NCBI GenBank assembly: GCA_022497145.1
Contig: MU385861.1
Location: 127,934-191,933, forward strand
Length of the DNA stretch: 64,000 nt
DNA from: Rostrohypoxylon terebratum
Taxonomy: Eukaryota > Ascomycota > Sordariomycetes > Xylariales > Hypoxylaceae
Reading direction: 5' to 3'
In this document: piece by piece, positions 50,515-61,818 of the stretch
Layout: every line of letters begins with the position of its first letter
Position numbering within the stretch: the stretch's first letter is position 1
The notes under the pieces: model-generated
What the model saw: the letters and a program-made list of their open reading frames with translations, nothing else
What the model was told of the DNA's origin: nothing
Databases searched by the model: none
Made by a program: the position numbers and the translations under genes

Positions 50515-51288
50515 ATGTGGCTGCCATTTCTGCTACAAGCAGCTTCACTGTCACTCTACTTCAGCCCGGTCCTCTGCCATGCCGACCATCACTTCCACGC
50601 GGGATCGCAGCAGGCCGTCGTCAGCGACCCGAAACTCTCGATCAATGGCGTCCCCTTCAGCACCAGAGCGTACTGGATGCGCCAAGCGAACCTCGCTCTC
50701 CACCAGCCGTGTCCCTTTGCCGCGTTCGGCTCCGTCATCGTGAACCACACGAGCACTTCGGAGCTCGGCGAGCTGATCTGCACTGGCGCTAACAGCGGTA
50801 GCACGACCGGAAACCCGACGCTACACGGTACGTAAAAAGCCCTTTTCCTTTTCAAAACCTGCAGATGCTGACCTTGTAACGTGTGTACAGGCGAAATGGC
50901 CGCGATCGCCAACTGCACAAGCATCCTCACGGACCCCGCGGGCCCGTACAAGCTGACGCCCAGCGAAGCAGTCGCCGCCTTCCCTAGCCTAACGCTCTAC
51001 ACGAACGCGGAGAGCTGCCCCATGTGCGCGTCCGCGATCCGCTGGGCCGGGTTCCGCGAGTACGTGTACGGCACCACGATCGACGAGCTCATCGCCAAGG
51101 GCTGGGGCCAGATCCGCATCTCGTCGATGGAGGTATTCCAGCAATCCTTCGACCTGCCGTACCAGAGCCGCTTGATCGCGGGCGTCTTGACGAACGAGAC
51201 GGACCCGTACTTCTTCTGGCAGTACGACCCGGACTACCCCTGTCCGAAGGGCTGCTCGCGGACGGGAGGAACGTGCAAGGCGGATTAG
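50515..51288 (+). CDS. Zinc-dependent CMP/guanine-type deaminase with signal peptide
   Basis: This is a probable deaminase of the cytidine deaminase-like fold, 236 aa, in two exons (50515-50827 and 50891-51288; 63-bp intron, GTACGT donor). The zinc/catalytic motif is H104-G105-E106 (NPTLHGEMAAI) with ESCPMCASA supplying C147 and C150. The CPMC form and the VYGTTIDELI segment resemble bacterial guanine deaminases, TadA and plant guanosine deaminase more than classical cytidine deaminases. The ATG at 50515 gives a hydrophobic N-terminus (MWLPFLLQAASLSLYF) with a probable cleavage site after LCHA, so the protein is likely secreted. A GTG further upstream would bury this and is not favoured. One N-glycosylation sequon, NHTS, lies near residue 80. 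The gene is GC-rich. The substrate is unknown; a free base or nucleoside in the medium is the natural inference. Confidence 0.85.
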
Positions 51289-51449
51289 AAACAAGCCTGG
51301 CTGTCTGCCTTCCTATCGTGGTGGCATGCTGCGACGAGGTTTGTAGAGTAGTAAAAAAAGGAAAACAGCAAAGGTGAAAATGGGATTGGGTAATAGGCAG
51401 TTTTGTTATTCAGAGAAGACATCAAAATAATCCGTTTTCTCGTTCATGC

Positions 51450-53378
51450 TCATGCGGCTGTGATATCTCCTATCTCCTTGACCTCGTGATTCCCCCCTGA
51501 TCCAACTACCCCTTCCCCCTTCGTCTTCTCATCTTGTCCAAGCCCGCTCTCTACATCTGCATCGACTGCCCCCACAACTGGCGCGTCTCCGGGCACCACA
51601 TGTGGAATCAACGTCGTCTGATCTGGGAACCAGTAATTCAACCCGCAGTACAAGACCAGAGCGACGAAGAACCCGTACAGCCAATTGAACGTAAACAGGT
51701 TAACCAGACCCTGGCTAATATGCACATTCGCCGGGGTTACCTTCTTCGCAAGCGCCGGCAGCAACGGCACGATCACAACCGCCGTCGTGACCAACGCCCT
51801 CCAATTGACGCCATACCTGTACCTATAAATACCCTCAGGATCGTACAGCGCGGGCACATCGTAGCGTCTCCTCTTCACGACCCAGTAATCCGCGACCAAC
51901 ACGCCCGCGATCGGGGCCATGAAGATGGCGTACGCGTTCATGAAGTTGAGGAACGCCGCGGCGCTCGAGACGATGATCCACGGACACAGCGCCCAGCCCC
52001 CCAAAACCTGGACCAGCACCACGCCCCTCCTGATGTTGATCCACTTCGGCGCCAGCGTCGTCACGTCGTTCGCGAAGCTGATCCCGTTCGCGCTGACGTT
52101 GACGCTGATCTGCGCCAGCAGCCAGATCGCGGCCGCGAAGAAGGCGGCGGCGCGACCGCCGGGGGAACCCTGCCACCGGTTGACGATGTCGAGGGGGGAC
52201 CAGAGCACGGTGCCGTAGACGCGTTTGGAGGCGGACGCGGACACGATGCCGAAGATGCCGACGAGCGTCTTGAAGAGCGGGATGAAGGGCAGCTGCCACA
52301 GCTGCGCGCCGTGGGACCTGCTGAAGCGGGAGAAGTCGGGGATGTTTACCGCGAGGGTCGAGTAGCCGCCTGTCACGCTGGTCTGGTGGGTATTCCTGTT
52401 AGTCATTGTAACCAACAATTTAGCTCTGAGGGGAAGATTGAGAAGGGGGGTGTACCAAATTCGACAACCAAAGCCACGCCCTCGTACTCCCCGACACCGT
52501 CGCCGGTGCGTAAAAGAACTCGCCCTGGCCCCCCGCCACAACCGTGATCCAGATCACCATCGCCAGCGCCATCGGCGTAACCAGCACCGTCTTAACCCAG
52601 AACAGGTATTGCAGCCTATGGCTCGGGATCAGTAGCAGCGGGAACTGTATACACCAGTAGATGAAATAGCTCAACAACCCCTGGCTCGTCGTGCCGGCGG
52701 ATTTGGGCAGGTGGTTGGGCAGACGTGCGTAGCTGGGCCAGATGGCGGTTAGGATGGCGGTGACGCAGGTCCCGCCGTTCGCGGACTGGACGCCGAACCA
52801 GAAGAGCGCGAGGATGGCGCGCGTCACGACGCAGAAGTACGAGAGCCAATACCCGTAGCTCGCTCGGCACGCGACGGGGAACGAGATGTGCAGGTCTGCG
52901 CCGATTGCGCCGTTGAGGACCGTTGGGATCGCGTTGCACTGCGGCGATTTGCGTCAACTTTAACCTACCGAAACGAGACGTGGAAGACACTTACTATGGC
53001 TGCGACCAGGACGATCAGGATGGCGTCAGTAGCCGTTAGGCCCGTCGTCATGATAGCGCTGGCAGCGGTCCATGTTGATATCGTCACCAGGTCGGAGTAC
53101 CAATACCCGATGAACGCCCAGCTCGTCCAAGTCCGCTTATCCTCGGGTACCGGATCTTGATCTACGTATTACGAAGGCAAAGCGCCACTGTTATTATTCG
53201 TGTTCCATACACGTGAGTGGCGTTGAGTAGCGACGGACATACCGGCATTGGTCCATACGTAGGACGGCGCAATACTACTGGTCTGCTTGGGCAATTTCCA
53301 ACTACGTCTATCGGTCAACCTCGCGTGGGCTTTCTCCTTGATACGCTGGCCACGCTCTCGAAAAGTGAATGAGTCCAT
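51450..53378 (-). CDS. NCS1 family (Fur-type) nucleobase/allantoin permease
   Basis: This is a plasma membrane proton symporter of the nucleobase:cation symporter-1 family, which in fungi imports uracil, allantoin, uridine or thiamine-like compounds. Four exons are inferred: 53378-53243, 53161-52995, 52938-52456 and 52382-51450 (introns 81, 56 and 73 bp). The protein is 572 aa. The start MDSFTFRERG leads to the Fur signature NADQDPVPEDKRTW, then WAFIGYWYSD in the first membrane helix, LNGAIGADLHISFPVACRAS and NIPDFSRFSR. Hydrophobic segments are consistent with about 12 helices, and the C-terminal tail is acidic and hydrophilic, as in related permeases where it controls endocytosis. The segments resemble Fur rather than Fcy-type carriers, so uracil, allantoin or related compounds are the likeliest substrates. 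Convergent with the deaminase, 161 bp apart. Confidence 0.92.
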
Positions 53379-54216
53379 CGTGATAAGAATAATAGGGAAT
53401 GTTCGGCATCGACACCAGCTTTAAACTCCCATCAGACTATCTTCGTGATGACATCTACAAAGCAGAGCTCTCGAAGCTTTAAGAAAAACCTCGATCTGCA
53501 AGTGAGACAGCTGTCTAAGTCAAGGTAAACGCGCCGCTGGATATGAGACCCCGCTACGGGGGACCTCCGGACTTCAACCCTCGTAACATGGCGATAACTG
53601 GCGAACTGTTGCGTAGATCTTTGTTGGTTCTAACTTGATTTCGTCACAGGGCTGACATGCATCCTGATATCAGAGATAAACCAAACTTCGACCATTGGCA
53701 AATCGGGAGCGGGCGGCAGGGTTCATGCTTGCTTATCATTACCCCAGCTATAATAGGCCGATAAGTAAGCGAAGCGATGATCGATCCGACAGTGGACACT
53801 ACTAGGTAAGTATTACTTACTACCAGGTAATAGGTACCATGGATACTCAGTCTCAATATAACTCACCTCGACTCCTCGAGAGAGCGTCTCGGTCCGACGC
53901 AGACTTGAGCTCCGCTCGGGAACGAGACTCGGCATAGAACTACGCAACGTAACACACAGGGGATCCCGTCCCTTCCCATAGATTTACAAAACTTGGCGTT
54001 GGATATGCGACGCGCCAGGCCTGAATGTATAAAATCATGCATTACGATTCTCGCAAAAATCCTTAAGTCACCATCCGTCTATGTAGCCTCAATTGATGAC
54101 CCCGAGGCTGCCTTGTACAAAAGATAAAATACAAGAAACATCATAAAGAGCTAATGCCTGCCCCCGTCCGCGTATGTATAAATGCTTGCCTGAATTTTTC
54201 TCTCTCTCTTTCTCCT
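53379..54216. promoter_or_regulatory. Promoter of the permease gene, rich in HGATAR sites
   Basis: The first 390 bp upstream of the permease ATG contain six HGATAR matches by eye: 53381-53386, 53437-53442, 53592-53597, 53674-53679, 53733-53738 and 53759-53764. Roughly one is expected by chance. The remainder, toward the KGD1 stop codon, holds no recognisable gene. Confidence 0.55.
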
Positions 54217-57200
54217 TTACTCGCCCTTGAGCTTGTCCTGCGATACGGTGAACGCCATCTCCAGTAGATCTTCCTCTTCCTTCTTATGCGCCGCCTTCAG
54301 ACCGGTAGCAACTGATGCCGAAGGGTTTCGGCCAGCGTACATAACGTGCTTGCGGTCGTGGTACTCCGTGTGGTTCAGTAGTGTCTCAATGCGTGGTTGC
54401 GTAAAGCTCCAGGCACCGGCGTTGAGCGGCTCTTCCTGGCACCAGACAATCGTCTTGGCATTCTTGTACATATCAAGGTTCTCCTTTAGTTGTTCCCATG
54501 GGAAGGGGTTGAGCTGCTCAATTCGAGTGAAAGCGACGTTGTCGATCTTGTTGTCCGCACGGTACTTGTGGAGTGTCGCCCATACCTGACCAGTGCATAG
54601 AATGACTCGGTCAATTTCCTCCGGAGACTTGATAGTTCCAGTTTCATGCTCGGGGTCGGGGATGATCCATTTGAAGTGAGCATCGGGTCCCGTGAACTCC
54701 TCGATGTTGGAACGAGCCAAGGGGTGTCGCAGTAACGACTTGGAGAAGAAGATCACAAGAGCTAAATGAATTAGTAATCGTATTTTCTACGTAAGAATTG
54801 ATCTGAAATGACTTACGCTTTCGGAATTGTCGGTGCATCTGTCGGCGAAGAACATGGAATAGGTTAGCAGGAGTTGTCATGTATGCAATCTGCATGTTGC
54901 AGTCTTGGTGCTGGCGGTCAAGCTTCTCCCGCGACGGGAACACACGCGGGTCTTCGTTGGAGAGCTGTAGGTATCGCTCTATACGTCCAGAAGAGTGCTC
55001 AGGACCCTGACCATCATAACCGTGGGGAAGAGACATGACTAGACCAGTGCGCTGCATCCACTTGACTTCACCGGAAGCGATGAACTGGTCAATGACACAT
55101 TGAGCGTTGTTGGCGAAGTCACCAAACTGAGCCTCCCACATAACCAATGCATTCGGAGAAGATAAAGAGTAACCGTATTCGAAGCCTAGAGCACCGTACT
55201 CGCTCAAAGAAGAGTTGGAAATGACAAACTTGCCCTGGTCCTTGCTGATGTGTTGCAGGGGGGTGTACGTGCTCTCGTTCTCTTGGTCGTGGAAAACGGA
55301 ATGGCGCTGGGAGAAGGTACCTCTCTCAACATCCTGACCAGACACACGGACGTGGTGGCCCTCGGTGACGAGAGAACCAAAGGCGAGAGCTTCGGCAGTC
55401 GACCAGTCGATATTCTTACCCTCAAGAACTGATTTCGTGCGGTTTTGGAGGATACGCTTGAGGTTGCGGTGGAGATGGAATTCTTCGGGAGCAGAGCCGA
55501 TAACCTCACCAATGTGCTCCAAGGTCTTCCGGTCAACGCTCGTTGGCATGTGTGGCAATACCTCCGTCGCCAATTCCTTGGGCGACTTGAATCCGTTCCA
55601 GGCAGAGGTGGTCCACTCCTTCGATGTTGGCTGGTAGTCTTTCGACTTGGTAAAGCTTTCCTCTAACATACCCCAGACCCATTGCTTATGCTCCTCCACG
55701 TCCTCCTTTGTGAATGTACCATCTTGAAGCAGCTTGTCAACGTAGATGTTGATCTGGGGGTCCTTTGCGCTGATACGCTTGTACATCAAGGGTTGCGTGA
55801 AGGATGGCTGATCAGTCTCGTTGTGGCCGTGTTTACGGTAGCAGATAAGATCAATGACGACATCCGACTGGAATTCGGCACGCCAATCCGCGGCTAATTG
55901 ACAGACGAAGTTAACGGCCTCAACGTCGTCGGCATTAACGTGGAAAACGGGTGCATCGATGGCCTTAGCAATATCCGTGCAGTACGCAGTTGAACGGGCA
56001 AATCGAGGATCGGTTGTGAAACCGATTTGGTTGTTCACGACCAGGTGGATCGTTCCACCGGTCGAGAATGCCGGTAGAGAGTGGAACCCAAGACATTCGT
56101 ATACAATACCCTGAGCGGCAAAAGCAGCGTCACCGTGTAACAAAACGCTCATAGCAGTTCGGTGTGTCGTCTCGTCATTGTTGTAGTGCTGGATAGCTCT
56201 GGTCTTTCCTAGCACAACCGGGTCTTCGGCCTCAAGATGCGAGGGGTTGGCAACGAGCGAAAGCTGGACACGCTTGCCGGATGGCGTAGGTCGCTCGAAG
56301 TTCATTCCCAAATGGTATTTGACGTCGCCGGATCCTTCATCTTCGGCACCAGCCGTACCCGCGAATTCGCTGAAGATGGACTCGTTCGGCTTGCGGACAA
56401 CGTTGCTGAGCACGTTGAGACGTCCACGGTGGGGCATTCCGATGACGATGTCTTTGACACCGTAGTCAACACTTCGGTCGATAAGTGCCTTCATACCAGG
56501 TACTAGCGTCTCGCAACCTTCTAGACCAAATCGCTTGTCATTGGGGTACTTGGTGGCCAGGAAAGACTCGAAACTGGAACTCCAGATTAGGCGGTCGAGA
56601 ATTCGGCGCTTTTCGTCAATCGAATACTTGAACGGTTGAGGAACCTCAACACGTTCTCTTAGCCAGTCGCACTTGGCTCGGTCGGGAATGTGAATGAATT
56701 CGACACCATATGATCCACAGTAAATCTTCTCGCAAGCGGCAATGATCTCGCGCAGAGTCATTTTCTCACGGCCTTCTCGCTTGAAGCGCGGCAAGATGCC
56801 AGGTCCAAGCGAAAACTCCTTATCGAGATCCTTCTCGGTGAATTGGTAGTGTTCGAGAGACAGTTCCTTAGGCTTGACGTTGGTAAATCCCGATTGCTCG
56901 TTACGGATGCCAAGAGGATCGATATTGGCCTTGTGATGACCACGGGCCTGGTATGCGCGAACTAGCAATTGGACTTTAAGATGGTTCGTCACATCAGAAC
57001 CTTGGCCGGCTCCGAGGCCTACGGCCGGGCCAACACCTCCGGTGGCATTGGGAACAAGAGTGGGAGGAGGGGTGAAGGCCTGCTGGATGGGCATATCACC
57101 ACTCTCCATGTTCTTGAAGTAGATTTGCCATGATACGTGGACGCTCTGGGGATCCTCCTTCCATTGCAGGTACATCTCATCGATATAGTTCGCGGTATTA

Positions 57201-57397
57201 CCGGACAGGAAGTTGTCATTGGGAGATGGGGGCGTGGAAGTAGTCGAAGCATGTCTCATCTGAGCGGCGACGGCGAGCGGGCGGCGGGCGGAGCTAAGAG
57301 AAGAGTAGCATCTCGAAGCTTGGGTGGCGCATCTTGAGGTTCGACAGCTAGCTTTGAGGAGCTGGCTTGTCGAAGCTCGAAGGGTGCTGCTCAGCAT
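54217..57397 (-). CDS. KGD1: 2-oxoglutarate dehydrogenase E1 component, mitochondrial
   Basis: This is the thiamine diphosphate-dependent E1 subunit of the 2-oxoglutarate dehydrogenase complex, which converts 2-oxoglutarate to succinyl-CoA in the TCA cycle. Exon 1 is 57397-54817 and exon 2 is 54761-54217, with a 55-bp intron (GTAAGT donor, TACTAAT branch) that restores FRKPLVIFFSKSLLRHPLAR. The protein is 1041 aa, as expected for the family. The first 50 residues are rich in Arg and Ser without acidic residues, a clear mitochondrial presequence. The N-terminal segment FLSGNTANYIDEMYLQWK is conserved. The ThDP-binding motif runs from GDAAF (G422-D423) to NNQIGF (N455-N456). The C-terminal EEPLNAGAWSF and YAGRNPSASVATG segments are intact. 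Convergence of 2-oxoglutarate metabolism with the nearby dioxygenase is probably coincidence. Confidence 0.98.
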
Positions 57398-59308
57398 GGC
57401 GCCAGGCTAATGCTTTAACAGCTTTAAGAAAAGAGTATATTAGGTGAGTACGTTGAGAGTACGCTGTACGGGAGACAGGGAAGAGGTAGGGCAGGACAGG
57501 ACAGGACGAGCTCTGGTCTACTGTAGCATGTAAATTTCCCCAATAATGACTTTTATTAAAAACTCCTACCGAAAGGCGAGATTCTAAGATCTCTAGAAGA
57601 GATTAAGGAGCGGCGGAGTAAGTCAAGACTGAACAAACAACCTTACTAGGTAAGAGAGTTGTGGTGTTGAAGCTGAAAGGAAAAGAAACTTGGATGGACT
57701 GGGAAAGGTCACACTTCAAAGTTGGAGAAGTAAAAAATGCACCAAAGCGACTGGTAGTAAATGCGACTGCCCCTTGTCGTCACCCGTCACCCGGCCGCAG
57801 ATTAAGGGCAGATTAAGGTAGCCAAGAAAGTCCCGGCAGTGCCGACTACATAAGTATTCGATTAAAAGTTCTTTCCTATGTAACTAAACCTGCTTTTTCG
57901 GTGGCCACAACATGCACATAAGAAACATAAGAAACGGAAATGTAATTACAGGCTAAATTCGGCTCTCAGATCAAAGCTGGGATAGGGCAGCACTTTAAAT
58001 GTGGGCTTTTGATTCGGTGGAAAGGTCCGACTCTTGCCGCAAAAAACCACCGAGGCTATGTAGACTTATTTTTATAGGAGACTTTTGGCAATGGATTTTT
58101 TTTTATCGCTCAAGTGACTTACCGCCTTTGCATCTATGCAGTATACTTGTTAATAGGTATATTTGCAAAAGACTCAATTCGTTTAACTAACACTGTAAGT
58201 ACTCAGGTATACAATCAAAAGTCAGGTGTTCAACAAACTCAATTGATAAAAATAGCAGTTCGTGAAGGTCGTTAGAACCTTCAAGGTTCCAAGGTTAATA
58301 TTTAGGAAGGTCCCGTGTTACCGTTAGGTATGACTCCATCTGTACTACTACGAAGTAGTATGTCGGGTATTGCACACACAACTCCATAGGTGTCTGTGTT
58401 ACCATCCAAGAAAAACAATGAGCGCATTCCACGTTGATGTCTCCAAGTGCAGTACTCCAAGTGGGGTTATTGTCTTCGATGATGCGGAAATACCAACCTA
58501 GGGGAATAATAGAATAATAGGGAAATAAACGAACTTTCCTGCCTTCATAAACCCTAAGACTACCGAGTATTCCTGCGGTGAGGATACGACATGCCAATAA
58601 ATGTCCCGTTTCTTTCAATGATGCTGTCTCAAGATGTCGTCACGTAGCAGCTTACTGAAATATTCCATCCAATGAAAACGTTTTCTTTTACCAGGATAGG
58701 TACATGTAAACACCTTGAGAAGTTGAGCTTCAGCCATATTTTCTTATGTAGCTTCGTACCTTGTGTGGCTTTTGCCCCGTGGTCCACACCCAGCAGTTCG
58801 ATCATCTGTGGCTAGTGTACTAGTGTACCAGCCATAATAATCTATACAGTATGACACAGTGCTATTTAGCGCGTAAAACACTTATGTATGCTATGCAAAT
58901 TGCTGCCTTCAAACGTTCTTCCTACTTCATTGTGAATTCTCATCAACATTATACGCCTTCATAACAAATTCCTCGACAGAGACGGCAGATGAATCCTCGT
59001 TAGCATATTCAATACGCTGAAACGTTTGTTTTGGACGTGGCCGCACGGATACTTCGTTCAACGGTTTTCACCCCAGTCTCTTTGTTTCGATCCCATCTAG
59101 GATCCGTGGAATGAATAGGCAGGAGAGTGCAATATACACACATATACACACATATACACACACACACGACATCATTGCATTAGAACTCTAAGAGGAACTC
59201 CAGACAACTTTTGGTGGATCTGCTTTACTTAATACTTCGAGCCTTCGTTTTTCTTTTCTTTTCCTTTTTTTTTATATTCACTTGCGCTTCACCTTTCTTC
59301 TGCGCAAC
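57398..59308. promoter_or_regulatory. Divergent intergenic region between KGD1 and TFB1
   Basis: These 1.9 kb contain both promoters and leaders. A 107-codon frame at 58295-58618 lacks an ATG and has no motif. An AC/AT microsatellite lies close to the TFB1 start. Confidence 0.6.
59133..59167 (+). repeat. (ATACACACAT)n / AC microsatellite
   Basis: About three units of ATACACACAT merge into a pure AC run, about 140 bp upstream of the TFB1 start codon. Confidence 0.9.
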
Positions 59309-61310
59309 ATGGCTATTCCCACGGGCGCTGCTTCTTATAAAAAAAAGGATGGCGTCCTCACACTCACCCCCGACCAAAAGACGGTTACATGGACTCCTAA
59401 TACAGCTCCAGGTGGCCCGCCTTCAGTATCGTTGCCTATATCAGACATCACCAGCAAGTCCTTCCTTCCATTGCATATGAACAGTCATGCTAATAACTTG
59501 GCCAGATCTTCAGCAGACCCCCGATAGTGCCGCTAAAGTCATGCTGAAGATTTTCCATAAACCTGCTGGAGCTCCAGAGCCGGCAACGTACTTATTCCAT
59601 TTTAATTCTCCCTCAGATCCAAGGGCGGAGGCAAACGTGATCAGAGATCTGTTATCCAAGCGCATGCTTGAGGCCAAGAATAACGACCCTAGCGTGCCGC
59701 GACCTGGCGCCGTGCCTCCAGGAAGCTCGGGGGGCGGTGTCTCAGGATCAATGGCTTTCGCCAACGCCGTCAACTCAAAGCTAGCGAGGGAGCGTTTGTT
59801 CGACGACGAAGCGTTGAAGAATGACATTGCACTACAACAATCTCTTTTAAGGGCAGACCGAAATCTTTCCCAGATGTACATGGAAGGGAGGAGAATGAAG
59901 CCCGAAACAATGTCGGACACCACATTCAACGCACAATTCTGGTCAGCAAGGGTCAATTTACTCCGAGCTCATGCTATTGAGAATAACCAGAAGAAAGGCC
60001 CATATAATGTATTGGCCCAGGTCAAGCCTACCATGGAGAATGCCGACCCGAGCAAACCTAACGAGCTTAAGATCAAGTTCAGTGTTGAACAGATACAAAT
60101 GATCCTGAACCAGCACCCTCTGGTCAAACGCATATACAATGAGAATGTCCCTCCCGTGAAGCAGAATGATTTCTGGGAGAGGTTTTTCCTCAGTAAGCTC
60201 TCCAAGCAATTGAGAGGAGAGCGTATCACCGAGCTCGAGAAACCTGACGCGCTCTTCGATAAGTACGACGAATACGATGACATCAAAGACTTCAAGAGCA
60301 AACTCTTATCTAAACACGTACCACATATCATCGACGTGGAAGGAAATGAGGAGAATCAGGGCGGTCAGAAAGGTGGAAATCGCAAAGACGTCGAGATGCG
60401 ACCGAGAGGTAGAAAGGAGGTACCTATCATCCAGACACTGAACAGTATCAGCGAGAAACTACTTGCTAGCACTACATCACGAGATAACGACCCTTCGATA
60501 CCGGTAGAGAACGAGAATGACACCTACCGAGAACTTGCTCTGCGGGATCTTCGCGGGGATGTTGAAGAAAGTCGCATAATTCTCAACATCAAGGAACAGA
60601 ACAATTTCTTTTCGAGCGAGGCCGGCGCCATCTCCGAGACAGCTGCTGTCTATGAGAAGCAAAAACCATCAAAAGTAGTAAAGGGTGTACAGGGTGATTT
60701 GAAAGGTCTCAAACAATACAGTGCGGGTGGTGTTGACCTGCATGCGTCGCTAGGTATCAATGATGATAGCGAAAGTGATGGAGAGGGACAGAGGCCAGCT
60801 CATGTTGGATCGAGGGCGTCTCGAAAGGCGGCACAGAAGCAGATAACTGACAGCATGGCCCAGCGACGAGCTCAACTCTTCGGCCACGACTCGGACGAAA
60901 CATCACCGATGGGGCTGACCCCAGACTTGACCCAAACATGCAACCTGACTCATGCTACTACCATAGAATTCGTCAAGCAATTTTGGTCGGCTTTCCTTTC
61001 GGGCGACCCTGATCGAGCTCTCGAGCTGGGATATCTGGCCGAAGCCCTCAAACGATCCAAGGATAGAATAAACGCTGTCGCTGAGGAAGCTGAGAAGGTG
61101 CGGGAGCAACACATCAAGAAGAGGAAAGAGGAGATTTACCAGATCTACGAGCGCACAAAGAAGAAGATTAAGTTCAATTCTAAGAGTATTCGTGGTGGTA
61201 GAGAGGCCGTCCTGACGCTCATGGGACCTACAATTGAGTCTCTAGACAAAGCCATAGCAGAGTACCAGAAGGCGTTGGCAGCAGAAGGAATACAAGCCAG
61301 CACAGAGTGA
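59309..61310 (+). CDS. TFB1: TFIIH core subunit Tfb1/p62
   Basis: Tfb1 (p62 in humans) is a core TFIIH subunit acting in RNA polymerase II initiation and nucleotide excision repair; its N-terminal PH domain binds activators and TFIIE. The protein is 649 aa from two exons, 59309-59453 and 59506-61310. The 52-bp intron appears to use a GC donor (GCAAGT) with a GCTAAT branch and CAG acceptor; this restores ISDITNLQQTPDSAAKVMLKIF, the conserved PH-domain end. No GT donor nearby preserves both conserved flanks. BSD domains are seen near NAQFWSARVNLL and NDFWERFFLSKL. An acidic/charged linker follows. The C-terminal helical part holds TIEFVKQFWSAFLSG. The start ATG gives MAIPTGAASYKKKDGVLTL, typical of the family. 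RAD3, which encodes another TFIIH subunit, is in the same window. Confidence 0.96.
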
Positions 61311-61818
61311 CGAGAACAGTGCATCAGCATTCGGCGTTTTGGAATGGGAGGATTGGGAATTGCATCGCATAGGCCCTTCGTATTGGGGTAGGTTCATGAT
61401 ACTATGATACCACTTGCTTTGATAACAAAATTACTACTTACTAGGTAGAACATGTCTTCATTTTATTCGACTTTTATTCATGATATAGTAGTGACCTCCT
61501 CTGCCTCCTCACGAATGAAGCAAGTACGACCATTCTGGGCTAAAGTTTAAGAGAAGCCACAGCTTAAATTGAGCATATAAGATCCCTCCCTACTTTAAAT
61601 GAGGATCTATAGATATTGAGAAGTAGAAGGCACATCCTTACTTAATAAACAACAGGGTTGAACAAGTTATATAGGTACGTAGACGCAAAATGAAAGTCAT
61701 GCTTCGAACAACATCATATTTCCCTATCATAGCATCTAACCTTCGAGCCCTTAACGATTGGCATAAGATTATTTGCATCATCCGGATACTTAGCAGGAGT
61801 ATCGCCATTAACGTGAAC
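61311..61818. other. Intergenic region between TFB1 and the Cys-rich protein gene
   Basis: These 508 bp include the 3' flank of TFB1 and the leader of the next gene. An in-frame ATG at 61690 would extend that gene by 43 residues, but the added residues are hydrophobic and unlike the rest. I see nothing else. Confidence 0.5.

Noticed and set aside
51534..52547. 337-codon plus-strand frame and a 154-codon minus-strand frame
   Set aside because: Both overlap the permease exon in other frames; their Arg/His/Asp-rich content is a product of GC-rich codons.
58295..58618. 107-codon minus-strand frame
   Set aside because: It has no ATG at its start and no motif, and lies in the KGD1/TFB1 promoter region.
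61690..61818. N-terminal extension of the Cys-rich protein from the ATG at 61690
   Set aside because: The 43 extra residues are hydrophobic and unlike the Ser/Pro-rich body, and the ATG at 61819 is a more natural start; it cannot be fully excluded.
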